From the NCBI GenBank assembly GCA_947058225.1, contig CAMSGF010000027.1, positions 1 through 8,181 on the forward strand: a DNA stretch of 8,181 nucleotides. Reading direction: 5' to 3'. Both the position numbers and the translations under genes were made by a program. The first letter of the stretch is position 1, and each line of letters opens with the position of its first letter. Below the pieces are notes generated by a model. It was not told the DNA's origin, made no database searches, and was given only the letters and a program-made list of their open reading frames with translations. Below, piece after piece: positions 1 to 6,586 of the stretch. The stretch comes from an uncultured Eubacteriaceae bacterium (GTDB lineage: Bacteria; Bacillota; Clostridia; Eubacteriales; Anaerofustaceae).

Positions 1-661
1 TTATACATTTATTATCGAGCAAATCTCTTATAGTTTGAACCTGTGGGAGAATCAATCTTCCCTCAGGTGCCTGAATGTCCTGTGGCATAACGAGAAGGAC
101 GCTGTCGCCTTCTTTTACCAAATGTGAAGTTATCTTATTATTTAAAAAATCAGGCGGTATAAGCGATAATAACTCATTTATAACCATATGACGGTATATT
201 TTCTTTGTAGAAACGATGCTTATAGGCTCAACTCCTATATTCTCTTTCACAAACTCCTTTATACTGTTTATATCCCGCACTATATCTGCTTTGTTTATAA
301 TGGGAAGAATTGGAATATCCCTCTTTTTTATCTTTTCAATCCAGCTTTCTTCAAACGAAGTATCGGGCGTATCAAATAAAATGATTGCAATATCCGTCTT
401 ATCCAATATATCCTCTGTCTTTTCTTCTCTCTTTTTCCCAAGCTCACTCTCATCATTAAACCCTGCAGTATCTATAAACACACAAGGGCCTATCCCCTTT
501 ATCTCCATAGCCTTATAAACAGGGTCTGTCGTAGTTCCCTTGACTTCGCTTACAAGTGCAGCCTCCTGGTCTGTGATAAGATTTATCAGGCTTGATTTTC
601 CCGCATTTGTCTTTCCGAATATACCTATGTGTATTCTGTTTGAATTTGGAGTTTTATTCAT
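1..661 (-). CDS. hydF: [FeFe]-hydrogenase H-cluster maturation GTPase HydF (C-terminus beyond left edge)
   Basis: HydF is the GTP-binding scaffold on which the diiron subcluster of [FeFe]-hydrogenase is assembled with HydE and HydG, in the cytoplasm. The visible 220 residues show an Era/TrmE-like GTPase domain: P-loop GKTNAGKS at 16-23, a TTT switch I threonine stretch at 43-45, DTAG at 64-67, NKAD at 123-126 and a possible G5 at 148-153. After it, from about 185, comes the stretch containing APEGRLILPQVQTIRDLLD, which is characteristic of HydF and separates it from Era, Der or TrmE. The family is about 400 residues long, so roughly half the protein, including the cysteine/histidine cluster-binding domain, lies outside the window; the frame is still open at base 1. 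The ATG is preceded at 8 bases by GAGG, which overlaps the aroK stop codon. Only 10 bases separate it from aroK, so it is probably on the same transcript. The identification rests on motif memory, not a search. Confidence 0.9.
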   Translation of the reverse strand, partial: MNKTPNSNRIHIGIFGKTNAGKSSLINLITDQEAALVSEVKGTTTDPVYKAMEIKGIGPCVFIDTAGFNDESELGKKREEKTEDILDKTDIAIILFDTPDTSFEESWIEKIKKRDIPILPIINKADIVRDINSIKEFVKENIGVEPISIVSTKKIYRHMVINELLSLIPPDFLNNKITSHLVKEGDSVLLVMPQDIQAPEGRLILPQVQTIRDLLDNKCI

Positions 662-671
662 CTTTTTAACC

Positions 672-1166
672 TCATACTTTTAACTTTTTTAATATTTCTT
701 CTATACAGCCTTTAAAATAACCGTTGTTTTCAACCGTAATATCCGCATACCTTCTGTATAAATGTATACGCTCATTGTATAAATCATAAATTTTGTTCGT
801 ATCCTCAGCCAAAAGCGGTCTGTTTTTTAACTTTTTGCTTTTTAAAAGCTGCTTGGGGTTTCTGTCTATAAATACAATTACAGAGTTTTTCCTCAAAGCC
901 CTCATATTTTCTCTTTTAAGAATAACACCGCCCCCTGTGGAAATAACTTTTCCCTCTTCCATTGACACTTCCTTTATTACTTCAGTTTCTATTTCCCTGA
1001 AATAATCTTCCCCTATGGCGAACAACTCTTTTATGCTCTTTCCGCTTTTTTTTACTATGTATTTATCGGTATCTACCAACTTATATTTAAGTTTTTTTGC
1101 CAAAGCCCTACCGATACTCGACTTTCCGCAAGACGGCATTCCTATTAAAGCAATATTTTTACCCAT
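672..1166 (-). CDS. aroK: Shikimate kinase (AroK)
   Basis: Cytoplasmic kinase that transfers phosphate from ATP to the 3-hydroxyl of shikimate, step five of the chorismate pathway. The 164-residue length is normal for the family. Visible motifs are the Walker A loop GMPSCGKS (9-16), the shikimate-binding aspartate in VDTD (D34), FREIE (R57, E60), the STGGG shikimate/Walker B-like loop (76-80), the LID arginine in KNRPLL (R116) and the adenine-side arginine in YNERIHLY (R133). The start ATG overlaps the end of aroE by 8 bases (ATGGGTAA), and GAGGGG sits 8 bases upstream inside aroE, so translation is probably coupled to aroE. The gene ends in TGA 10 bases before hydF, and its last bases form part of the hydF ribosome binding site. 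Nothing looks damaged. Confidence 0.96.
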   Translation of the reverse strand: MGKNIALIGMPSCGKSSIGRALAKKLKYKLVDTDKYIVKKSGKSIKELFAIGEDYFREIETEVIKEVSMEEGKVISTGGGVILKRENMRALRKNSVIVFIDRNPKQLLKSKKLKNRPLLAEDTNKIYDLYNERIHLYRRYADITVENNGYFKGCIEEILKKLKV

Positions 1167-1938
1167 TTACTTTTCCCCTCATAAAATCAATTATATATTC
1201 TTTTTTCTTGTATTCCATTCCTTTCCATATTTCAAAAGACTTAATACCCTGCATAACTAGCATATCAAGTCCAAAACAAACCTTTTTACCCAAGTCATTT
1301 GCAATGGATAAAAACTTCGTATTGTAGGGATTGTATATTATATCTACTACAGTATCAAAATTTTTTATTACACTCTCACTAACAGGAGAATTATCCACAA
1401 CAGGAAACATACCGACCGGTGTCGTATTGATTATTATATCTCCCTTTACACTCTTTAAATCTTCATAGTCTATAACATCATTTTTATTGTCTTTTCTCCT
1501 GCTCACAAGCAAAATATCCTTTGCTTTCATATCTAAAAGCACTTGATAAACAGCCTTACTCGCTCCCCCACTGCCAAGAATCACTGCCCTTTTCCCATCC
1601 ACTTTAACATCGTTGGAAGTCAATATATATTTAAACCCAAAATAATCGGTATTATACCCATAAAGAAGTCCATCCTTTTTTAAGACGGTATTAACTGACC
1701 CAATTTTTTCAGCTTCAGCTGAAATCTTATCCAAAAACTTCATAACCGTTTGTTTATAAGGAATCGTAACATTGACCCCATCCAAATCATACTCATTAAA
1801 AACATCTCTTAAATTAAAATCTTCTTCCAATTCAATAAGTGAATATCTATCTTTTAAACCAAGTGTATTATAAATTTCTTCGTGTAAAATTTTGGAATAG
1901 CTATGTCCGAGTTTTTTACCTATAAGTGCATAATTCAT
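1159..1938 (-). CDS. aroE: Shikimate dehydrogenase (NADP+), AroE
   Basis: Reduces 3-dehydroshikimate to shikimate with NADPH, step four of the pathway, in the cytoplasm. At 259 residues it is a little shorter than the usual 270-290 but carries all landmarks. The substrate site has GKKLGHSYS (7-15), NVTIPYK with catalytic lysine K62, VNTV (N83) and YNTD with catalytic D98. The cofactor domain has the glycine-rich loop GSGGASKA (122-129), a basic SRRK (146-149) fitting the 2'-phosphate of NADP, and NTTPVGM (171-177). The C-terminal substrate-closing motif is GLDMLVMQG (223-231), where the family more often has GLGMLV.QG. The ATG follows the pheA stop by two bases, with GAGGG 6 bases upstream inside pheA. 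NADP preference is inferred from the arginine pair. It is unlikely to be the YdiB or quinate dehydrogenase paralogue because it sits inside an aro operon. Confidence 0.95.
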   Translation of the reverse strand: MNYALIGKKLGHSYSKILHEEIYNTLGLKDRYSLIELEEDFNLRDVFNEYDLDGVNVTIPYKQTVMKFLDKISAEAEKIGSVNTVLKKDGLLYGYNTDYFGFKYILTSNDVKVDGKRAVILGSGGASKAVYQVLLDMKAKDILLVSRRKDNKNDVIDYEDLKSVKGDIIINTTPVGMFPVVDNSPVSESVIKNFDTVVDIIYNPYNTKFLSIANDLGKKVCFGLDMLVMQGIKSFEIWKGMEYKKKEYIIDFMRGKVNG

Positions 1939-1940
1939 AA

Positions 1941-3065
1941 CTATCCCTCATATGCTCCGAGAAGTTTAAAAAAGCTTGCACTTTTTGCTAAATCTGTCAG
2001 TAACTTTCTCACATTATTGTCGTATAAGTTTCCCTCAAAGTCAATATAAAGAAAATATTCCCAAAGAGTTTTCTTCATGGGGCGTGATTCGATTTTAACC
2101 ATATTTATGCTGTATTTTGAAAAAAATCTAAGCAAATTGCAAAGGTATCCCGCCTCATGCTCCATACTAAACACAATGCTGACCTTATTTGCTTTTTTTA
2201 CAAACGTCTTTTCTTTGCCTAAAATTATAAAACGCGTAGTATTCTTATCTTCATCGTTTATGTTAGGCTCTAATATTTCAAGTCCGTCGTATTCCTTTGC
2301 CGCAAATTTACTCGCTATCGCAGCTTTTGATTTATCCTGCAAATCGCTTACCATCTTTGCACTCATCGCAGTATCATAAAAAGGAATAACCTTAAAATCG
2401 TGCTTTTGCAAAAATTTTGAACTTTGTTCAATTCCCTGCGGATGAGAATATACTTCTTTTATATCCTCGATTTTTGCTCCCTTTAACGTGATTAGATTTT
2501 GATTTATTTTTATGCTCGTTTCAGCCTTTATATAAAAATCATATTCGAGAAGAAGGTCTGTGACACCATTTATTCCACCTGTTGAAGAATTTTCTATCGG
2601 AAGAATGGCATATTCAATCTCTCCTCTTTCAAGCGCCTTAAACACGTCTTCAAACTCAACATAGGATTTGCTTATAGCTTTATCTCCAAAAAATGAATAA
2701 AGAGCCTCGCAGGAAAATGCCCCTGCAACACCCTGATATCCGACTGTCACATCCTTTGGTATGTCCAAGTAAACTTCACTTTCATCATTTAACCTTAGAA
2801 TATACTCCTGTTTTTCCCTTTGATATGTCTTACTCACATCCATCATATGAATAAACATCTCTTTTATCTCTTTGTGATACTTATCACAGTTATTCATCGC
2901 CTTTTCAAGAACTTCCTCTTCCCTATTCCTGTTTAAAACATAAATATCATTTTCTCTTTTATATTCCCCAACCTTTTCCACAACTTCCATTCTGTCCTGA
3001 AACAATATGGCCAGTTTTTTATCAATATCATCTATTTTCTTCCTGTAATCAGATAATTTATCCAT
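1941..3065 (-). CDS. pheA: Bifunctional chorismate mutase / prephenate dehydratase (P-protein, PheA)
   Basis: Converts chorismate to prephenate and then phenylpyruvate, the branch to phenylalanine. I start the 374-residue protein at the ATG at 3065, not the in-frame ATG 27 bases upstream, because a clear GGAGGA lies 9 bases before it and the protein then begins at the usual point of the mutase helix. Domains: AroQ-type chorismate mutase at 1-86, with R8, R25, K36, R48, E49, S78 and Q82 matching the spacing of the E. coli active site; prephenate dehydratase at about 105-285, with GYQGVAGAFS (109-118), LPIENSSTGGI (155-165), SHPQ (207-210) and the catalytic TTRF (276-279); and an ACT regulatory domain at about 294-374, with ESRP at 326-329. 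The ACT GAL motif reads GYL (306-308), so the phenylalanine site is probably present but altered. The start overlaps the end of aroC by 8 bases (ATGGATAA), and aroE follows after 2 bases. Confidence 0.95.
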   Translation of the reverse strand: MDKLSDYRKKIDDIDKKLAILFQDRMEVVEKVGEYKRENDIYVLNRNREEEVLEKAMNNCDKYHKEIKEMFIHMMDVSKTYQREKQEYILRLNDESEVYLDIPKDVTVGYQGVAGAFSCEALYSFFGDKAISKSYVEFEDVFKALERGEIEYAILPIENSSTGGINGVTDLLLEYDFYIKAETSIKINQNLITLKGAKIEDIKEVYSHPQGIEQSSKFLQKHDFKVIPFYDTAMSAKMVSDLQDKSKAAIASKFAAKEYDGLEILEPNINDEDKNTTRFIILGKEKTFVKKANKVSIVFSMEHEAGYLCNLLRFFSKYSINMVKIESRPMKKTLWEYFLYIDFEGNLYDNNVRKLLTDLAKSASFFKLLGAYEG

Positions 3066-4143
3066 TCTTTTCTTCCTCCAATAAAAGATCATATAACCCT
3101 ATCGCACACATACTCTCCACAACAACCACAGCTCTTTTTACTATAAAAGGGTCGTGCCTGCCCTTTATCTCAATTTGTTCGTTAGTTTTTGTTTCGATAT
3201 TTATCGTGTTTTGCACCTTTGAAATTGACGGAGTAGGCTTTATTACAGTGCTAAATACGATAGGCATCCCAACCGATATTCCACCAAGAACCCCTCCGTT
3301 ATTGTTAGTCCTTAACCTTACCTCTCCATTTTCATCATAGTAAAACTCATCATTGACTTCACTCGCCCTGTAACCTACAAAATCAAACCCAAGACCGAAT
3401 TCAATACCCTTTACCGATGGAATTGAAAACATTAAATGGGAAAGATAGCTTTCAATGCTATGATAAAGCGGTTCCCCAACCCCCGCTTTCACACCGACAG
3501 CCATACATTCTATTATCCCGGAAACACTATCCCCATCTTTTTTTGCATCCAAAATATACTGATACATAGACTCCTTTTTCGTATCATCAATGATTGGGAA
3601 ATCTTTTTCCCTTATTTCATCATACCTATCAGTATCATTTAAACTGTCAAATATTTCGTCTTTAATATCCCCAACCTGCTTTATATGAGCGTAAATATCT
3701 ATACCATAATTTTTCTTTAAAATCTGTTTAACTATTCCTCCAAGAGCGACAACCGGTGCGGTGAGCCTTCCTGAAAACTTTCCGCCTCCAGTTGAAATTT
3801 TCCCATACTTAACAAACGAAGAATAATCAGCGTGTGATGGTCTTACGACACTTGTTTCATAGTCCTTTTTTCTCACATTGTTATTTTCTATAATGATATT
3901 TACCATATCATCATTTATTACATAATTCTCATCAACCCCTCTTTTAAATATGGGAATGTCATCTTCCTTTCTGGGAGTTGAAATAATATCTCCGCCCTGA
4001 CGGCGTTTCATTTCACATAATAAAGCCTCATAATCAATTTTAAACCCTTTTTCAAGTCCATATATTTTCATATCCAAAACAGGAGAATGTGATTCTCCTG
4101 TAAGGGAAAATATTAAATTACTCCCAAATTTATTATCTATCAA
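3058..4143 (-). CDS. aroC: Chorismate synthase (AroC), TTG start
   Basis: Removes the C3 phosphate of EPSP by a flavin-dependent 1,4-trans elimination to give chorismate, the last common step. The 361 residues match the family's usual length. Motifs seen: FGSNLIFSLTGESHS (6-20) with catalytic H19, MKRRQGG (45-51), RPSHAD with a second conserved histidine, a STGGGKFSGRLTAP stretch in the usual flavin-contact position, GVGEPLYHS with SIPSVKGIEFG after it, TNNNGG, and GRHDPFIVKRAV near the C-terminus. GESHS and RPSHAD replace the commoner GESHG and RPGHAD, variants I recall from other Firmicutes and Bacteroidetes. The start is TTG: GGAGG lies 5 bases upstream, and the next methionine (M25) would delete the GESH motif. 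It is the first gene after the 120-base gap downstream of aroA, and its stop overlaps the pheA start by 8 bases. Codons 15-22 form a strong inverted repeat, listed separately. Confidence 0.95.
   Translation of the reverse strand: MIDNKFGSNLIFSLTGESHSPVLDMKIYGLEKGFKIDYEALLCEMKRRQGGDIISTPRKEDDIPIFKRGVDENYVINDDMVNIIIENNNVRKKDYETSVVRPSHADYSSFVKYGKISTGGGKFSGRLTAPVVALGGIVKQILKKNYGIDIYAHIKQVGDIKDEIFDSLNDTDRYDEIREKDFPIIDDTKKESMYQYILDAKKDGDSVSGIIECMAVGVKAGVGEPLYHSIESYLSHLMFSIPSVKGIEFGLGFDFVGYRASEVNDEFYYDENGEVRLRTNNNGGVLGGISVGMPIVFSTVIKPTPSISKVQNTINIETKTNEQIEIKGRHDPFIVKRAVVVVESMCAIGLYDLLLEEEKNG
3074..3079 (-). promoter_or_regulatory. Ribosome binding site that decides the pheA start
   Basis: GGAGGA on the minus strand lies 9 bases before the ATG at 3065, inside the last codons of aroC. 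The alternative in-frame ATG at 3092 has only a weak AGGG close to it and would add nine residues not expected ahead of an AroQ mutase helix. The site therefore favours the shorter, 374-residue product. Confidence 0.75.
4079..4101 (-). repeat. Perfect inverted repeat (hairpin) inside early aroC
   Basis: Ten-base arms, ACAGGAGAAT and ATTCTCCTGT, are separated by a three-base CAC loop on the minus strand and followed by TTTTGG. The repeat covers the aroC codons for Thr-Gly-Glu-Ser-His-Ser-Pro-Val, the active-site GESH motif, about 40 bases after the TTG start. The 5' arm contains a Shine-Dalgarno-like AGGAGA that the 3' arm would sequester. The repeat is exact in the sequence. Any role as an attenuator, a pause site or a translational brake is inference. 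Confidence 0.6.
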
Positions 4144-4148
4144 TTTAA

Positions 4149-4153
4149 CCTCC
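4149..4153 (-). promoter_or_regulatory. Ribosome binding site that fixes the aroC TTG start
   Basis: On the minus strand the sequence reads GGAGG, then TTAAA, then TTG. The five-base spacing is short but functional, and no ATG or GTG exists in frame before the conserved GESH motif. This supports initiation at the TTG, which otherwise would look like an ORF-caller artefact. Confidence 0.8.
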
Positions 4154-4169
4154 GCTATTTACAAAATCA

Positions 4170-4193
4170 GGGCAAAGACTTGCCCCGTTTTTT
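4170..4193 (+). terminator. Terminator-like hairpin in the aroA-aroC gap, T-run facing the plus strand
   Basis: On the plus strand GGGCAA, loop AGAC, TTGCCC, then CG and six Ts. The form is that of an intrinsic terminator but the stem is only six pairs. The orientation is opposite to all genes here. Read on the minus strand, the same stem is preceded by six As and followed by the weak tract TGATTTTGT, so it could act as a partial terminator or attenuator after aroA. No plus-strand gene is seen upstream, so its natural target would be antisense transcription across aroC. Confidence 0.4.
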
Positions 4194-4263
4194 ATAATAT
4201 ATAATTCTTCGCATAAATATATAATAAATTTGAACATTAATTATAACTTATTATATAAATATT

Positions 4264-5505
4264 TTATTCTTCAGATATATCTGCCCCAAGACTCTTTAAA
4301 TCTTCAAAAAAGTCCGGATAAGATTTACTGACACACATTGGATTTGTTATAATGACATCCTCGGTGCATTTTATCGAGCAGATAGCAAAACTCATTGCTA
4401 TTCTGTGGTCCTTAAAAGAAGAAACCTTTCCTCCTTTTAAGCTCTTAACCCCATTTACTTCTATATATGATTCTCCTGCCTTTATATCCGCTCCAAGTAT
4501 CTTTAACCCCTCTGTCACAGCTTCAATTCTGTCGCTTTCTTTAAGCCTTAATCTCGCAATATTTTCTATTTTTATGTGTTTTCCCGCACTAAAAGCAGCC
4601 ATAATCGTAAAAATAGGAATAATATCAGGGCAGTTTGAGCCGTCCACAGTTATGTCTTTTTTATCACTTTCAAGTATTTTAACAAGGTTTACTATTTCCT
4701 TATCACCCTGCGTCGTATTTTCATTAAGACCTTTTATATTTATATCACTTCCAAGAAAGTTTGCCGCATAGAAAAACGCAGCCTGAGAATAATCTCCCTC
4801 AAGGTCAAATGTGCAGGGCTTATATTCCTGATTTGGAGGAATTATAAATTTTTCATAGTTTTGATTTTCAATTTTTATTCCAAACTGTTCAAGGACGTGC
4901 AAAGTAAGGTCAACATAATTTTTACTCTCAAGTTCTCCATGAACTGTAATAGTAGATTCTTCATCCAAAAGAGGAAGGGTAAATAAAAGTCCCGTTACAA
5001 ACTGACTGCTTATATCTCCCTCAACCTCAAAATCACCGCTTTTTAATTTTCCGTCAATCATTAAATTGACCTTATCGGTTACGGCTGAATATTTAATCCC
5101 TTGCTTTTCAAACATCTTATAATAAGGGTCTAAAGGACGCTTTCCGAGCCTCCCATCCCCTGAAAAAGTCTTTTTATTATCAAAAAGTAAGGATATTGGT
5201 ATGATAAATCTTAGTGTTGAGCCTGATTCATTACAGTCAAAAAATACTTCGTCAGGTGCTTTAAAGAACTTATCGGAATAAATACCATTAATCGTGAGGG
5301 TTTTATTGTGAACGGATATTTTAGCACCGAGAGAAGTCATTGCATCAATAGTTGCAACAACATCGTCTGATAAATCAACATTGTTTATAATGCTTTCACC
5401 CTTTGTAAGACTCGCACTGATAATTGCCCTGTGAGATAAACTCTTTGATGGGGGGACAACTATATCTCCGACTAATTTTTTCGGTTTAATCCTGATTTCT
5501 TTCAT
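4264..5505 (-). CDS. aroA: 5-enolpyruvylshikimate-3-phosphate synthase (AroA)
   Basis: Transfers the enolpyruvyl group of PEP to shikimate-3-phosphate, step six of the pathway and the glyphosate target. The 413 residues form the usual two-domain fold, with these ligand residues visible: K21, S22 and R26 in PPSKSLSHRA; NESGSTLR (92-99) with R99; LGKRPLDP (120-127); SSQF (166-169); catalytic D294 in CPDIIPI; E323 and R326 in LRLKESDR; R368 in DHRIAM; and K394 near the end. All match E. coli catalytic positions by order and spacing. The loop is ESGSTLRF where E. coli has NAGTAMRP, so the glycine is kept but the proline is phenylalanine. The ATG has AAGGAAGG 9 bases upstream. aroB ends 26 bases before it, and aroC follows after a 120-base gap. 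Glyphosate class cannot be settled by eye. Confidence 0.95.
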   Translation of the reverse strand: MKEIRIKPKKLVGDIVVPPSKSLSHRAIISASLTKGESIINNVDLSDDVVATIDAMTSLGAKISVHNKTLTINGIYSDKFFKAPDEVFFDCNESGSTLRFIIPISLLFDNKKTFSGDGRLGKRPLDPYYKMFEKQGIKYSAVTDKVNLMIDGKLKSGDFEVEGDISSQFVTGLLFTLPLLDEESTITVHGELESKNYVDLTLHVLEQFGIKIENQNYEKFIIPPNQEYKPCTFDLEGDYSQAAFFYAANFLGSDINIKGLNENTTQGDKEIVNLVKILESDKKDITVDGSNCPDIIPIFTIMAAFSAGKHIKIENIARLRLKESDRIEAVTEGLKILGADIKAGESYIEVNGVKSLKGGKVSSFKDHRIAMSFAICSIKCTEDVIITNPMCVSKSYPDFFEDLKSLGADISEE

Positions 5506-5531
5506 TTACCTATACCTTCCTTAAACAAAAT

Positions 5532-6584
5532 TTATTTAAAAAATGTAATACTTTCTTTCTTTATAAAAGACTTTCCGATTTCCTCAAGCAAAATCAAATT
5601 GAGTGTATTCCCCTCATTTTTCTTATCAAAGGAAATAGCACTTATAACATCTTTGTCATTTCTCGCATTTATGTCATATTCCAATGAGTAAATATTTAAT
5701 AAAGCTTTTATTTTTTCTGATGTTCCTTTTTTTGTGATTCCCTTTGATTCACTCATCAATGTTATCTCATACATACCTATTGCAACAGATTGTCCATGAG
5801 AATAAAGGGAATAGTTATACCTCGCCTCAATTCCATGAGCCAAAGTGTGTCCAAAGTTAAGCTTCATTCTCTCTCCCACATCCCTTTCATCTTCCAAAAC
5901 GACATCTCTTTTTATTGAAACGCAGGTTTTTATAATGTATTCTATATTCCTTATTACATTATCTTTCCCACCGAATTTAACGAGATTGTCATAAAGATTT
6001 TTATCCTTTATACAGGCGTATTTTATAACCTCTGCCATACCGTCTTTAAAATATTTATCGCTTAGTGTAGATAAAACATCGGGGTCTATTATTACAGCTT
6101 TTGGCTGATAAAAACTTCCGACCAAATTCTTTCCCTCTTTTAAATTTATTCCAACCTTTCCCCCAACAGAGCTATCCACCTGCGCAAGAAGAGTCGTTGG
6201 AAACTGAATAAAATCTACACCCCTTAAAAACGTAGATGCACAAAAACCTCCTACATCTCCGACAACCCCACCTCCAAGAGTAAAAACTAAATCAGACCTC
6301 GTAAGATTAAAGGAAAGCATTTTTTCATATATGGTTTTAGCTGTGTCAAGCGATTTTGAACTCTCTGACGCCTTTAAAACGATGTAATCAGTATCAAAAC
6401 CGCTTGAATCAAGTTCTTTTTTTATCACATCTAAATAATATTTGCTTACATTTTCATCTGTTATGATAAAGATTTTATTGTATTTTTTTATTTTGGATAT
6501 GATGCTTGAAACATCATTTATTAATCCCCTTTTAACGTATATATTATAAGGAGTTTGTTCTAGAGAAACTTCAATAGTCTGCAT
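5532..6584 (-). CDS. aroB: 3-dehydroquinate synthase (AroB)
   Basis: Cyclises DAHP to 3-dehydroquinate using catalytic NAD+ and a divalent metal, step two of the pathway, in the cytoplasm. The 350-residue length is typical. The NAD-binding glycine-rich segment is GGGVVGDVGGF (104-114), followed by the signature FPTTLLAQVDSSVGGKVGIN (128-147), in which K143 is one of the conserved active-site lysines, and by KNLVGSFYQP (152-161). The three metal ligands are all in place: E185 in MAEVIKY, H246 in LNFGHTLAHG and H263 in YSHGQ. The ATG lies two bases after the aroF stop, with only a weak purine stretch (AAAGAGA) before it, so initiation probably depends on ribosomes finishing aroF. It is unlikely to be a 2-deoxy-scyllo-inosose synthase or another sugar-cyclase paralogue, given its place between aroF and aroA. 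Confidence 0.96.
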   Translation of the reverse strand: MQTIEVSLEQTPYNIYVKRGLINDVSSIISKIKKYNKIFIITDENVSKYYLDVIKKELDSSGFDTDYIVLKASESSKSLDTAKTIYEKMLSFNLTRSDLVFTLGGGVVGDVGGFCASTFLRGVDFIQFPTTLLAQVDSSVGGKVGINLKEGKNLVGSFYQPKAVIIDPDVLSTLSDKYFKDGMAEVIKYACIKDKNLYDNLVKFGGKDNVIRNIEYIIKTCVSIKRDVVLEDERDVGERMKLNFGHTLAHGIEARYNYSLYSHGQSVAIGMYEITLMSESKGITKKGTSEKIKALLNIYSLEYDINARNDKDVISAISFDKKNEGNTLNLILLEEIGKSFIKKESITFFK

Positions 6585-6586
6585 TA

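Larger units (their letters stand above)
4144..4263. other. AT-rich intergenic region between aroA and aroC
   Basis: This 120-base gap is the only real spacer inside the aromatic cluster. It is very rich in A and T from about 4188 to 4263 and contains no ORF of note. Two exact TATAAT hexamers occur on the minus strand soon after the aroA stop and could be -10 elements for aroC, but I find no convincing -35 at the right distance, and such AT-rich sequence produces these by chance. Nearer aroC lie a GC-rich hairpin (4170-4185) and the aroC ribosome binding site. The region may hold a second promoter or a transcript-processing site for the aroC-pheA-aroE-aroK-hydF half of the cluster. Confidence 0.5.

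Noticed and set aside
188..518. Two overlapping plus-strand ORFs of 63 and 100 codons
   Set aside because: Both lie antisense to the hydF GTPase domain, resemble no family I know and have low-complexity compositions typical of shadow frames.
793..1327. Plus-strand ORFs at 793-1005, 1015-1260 and 1097-1327
   Set aside because: They are antisense to aroK and the end of aroE, whose motifs are complete. They have no ribosome binding sites and overlap one another.
2077..2379. Plus-strand ORF of 100 codons
   Set aside because: It is antisense to the PheA dehydratase and ACT domains; its hydrophobic composition comes from the reverse complement of charged codons.
3066..3092. Upstream ATG extension of pheA by nine residues
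   Set aside because: The ATG at 3065 has GGAGGA 9 bases upstream and gives the standard mutase N-terminus. The upstream ATG has only a weak site and increases the overlap with aroC.
3436..3642. Plus-strand ORF of 68 codons
   Set aside because: It is antisense to aroC, with no recognisable motif or ribosome binding site.
3058..4143. AroC possibly inactive because of GESHS and RPSHAD
   Set aside because: The catalytic histidines and all other blocks are present, and I recall the same serine variants in other bacterial chorismate synthases.
4352..4771. Plus-strand ORF of 139 codons, the longest antisense frame
   Set aside because: It is entirely antisense to the C-terminal half of aroA, which is intact. 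The product is leucine-, serine- and phenylalanine-rich shadow sequence.
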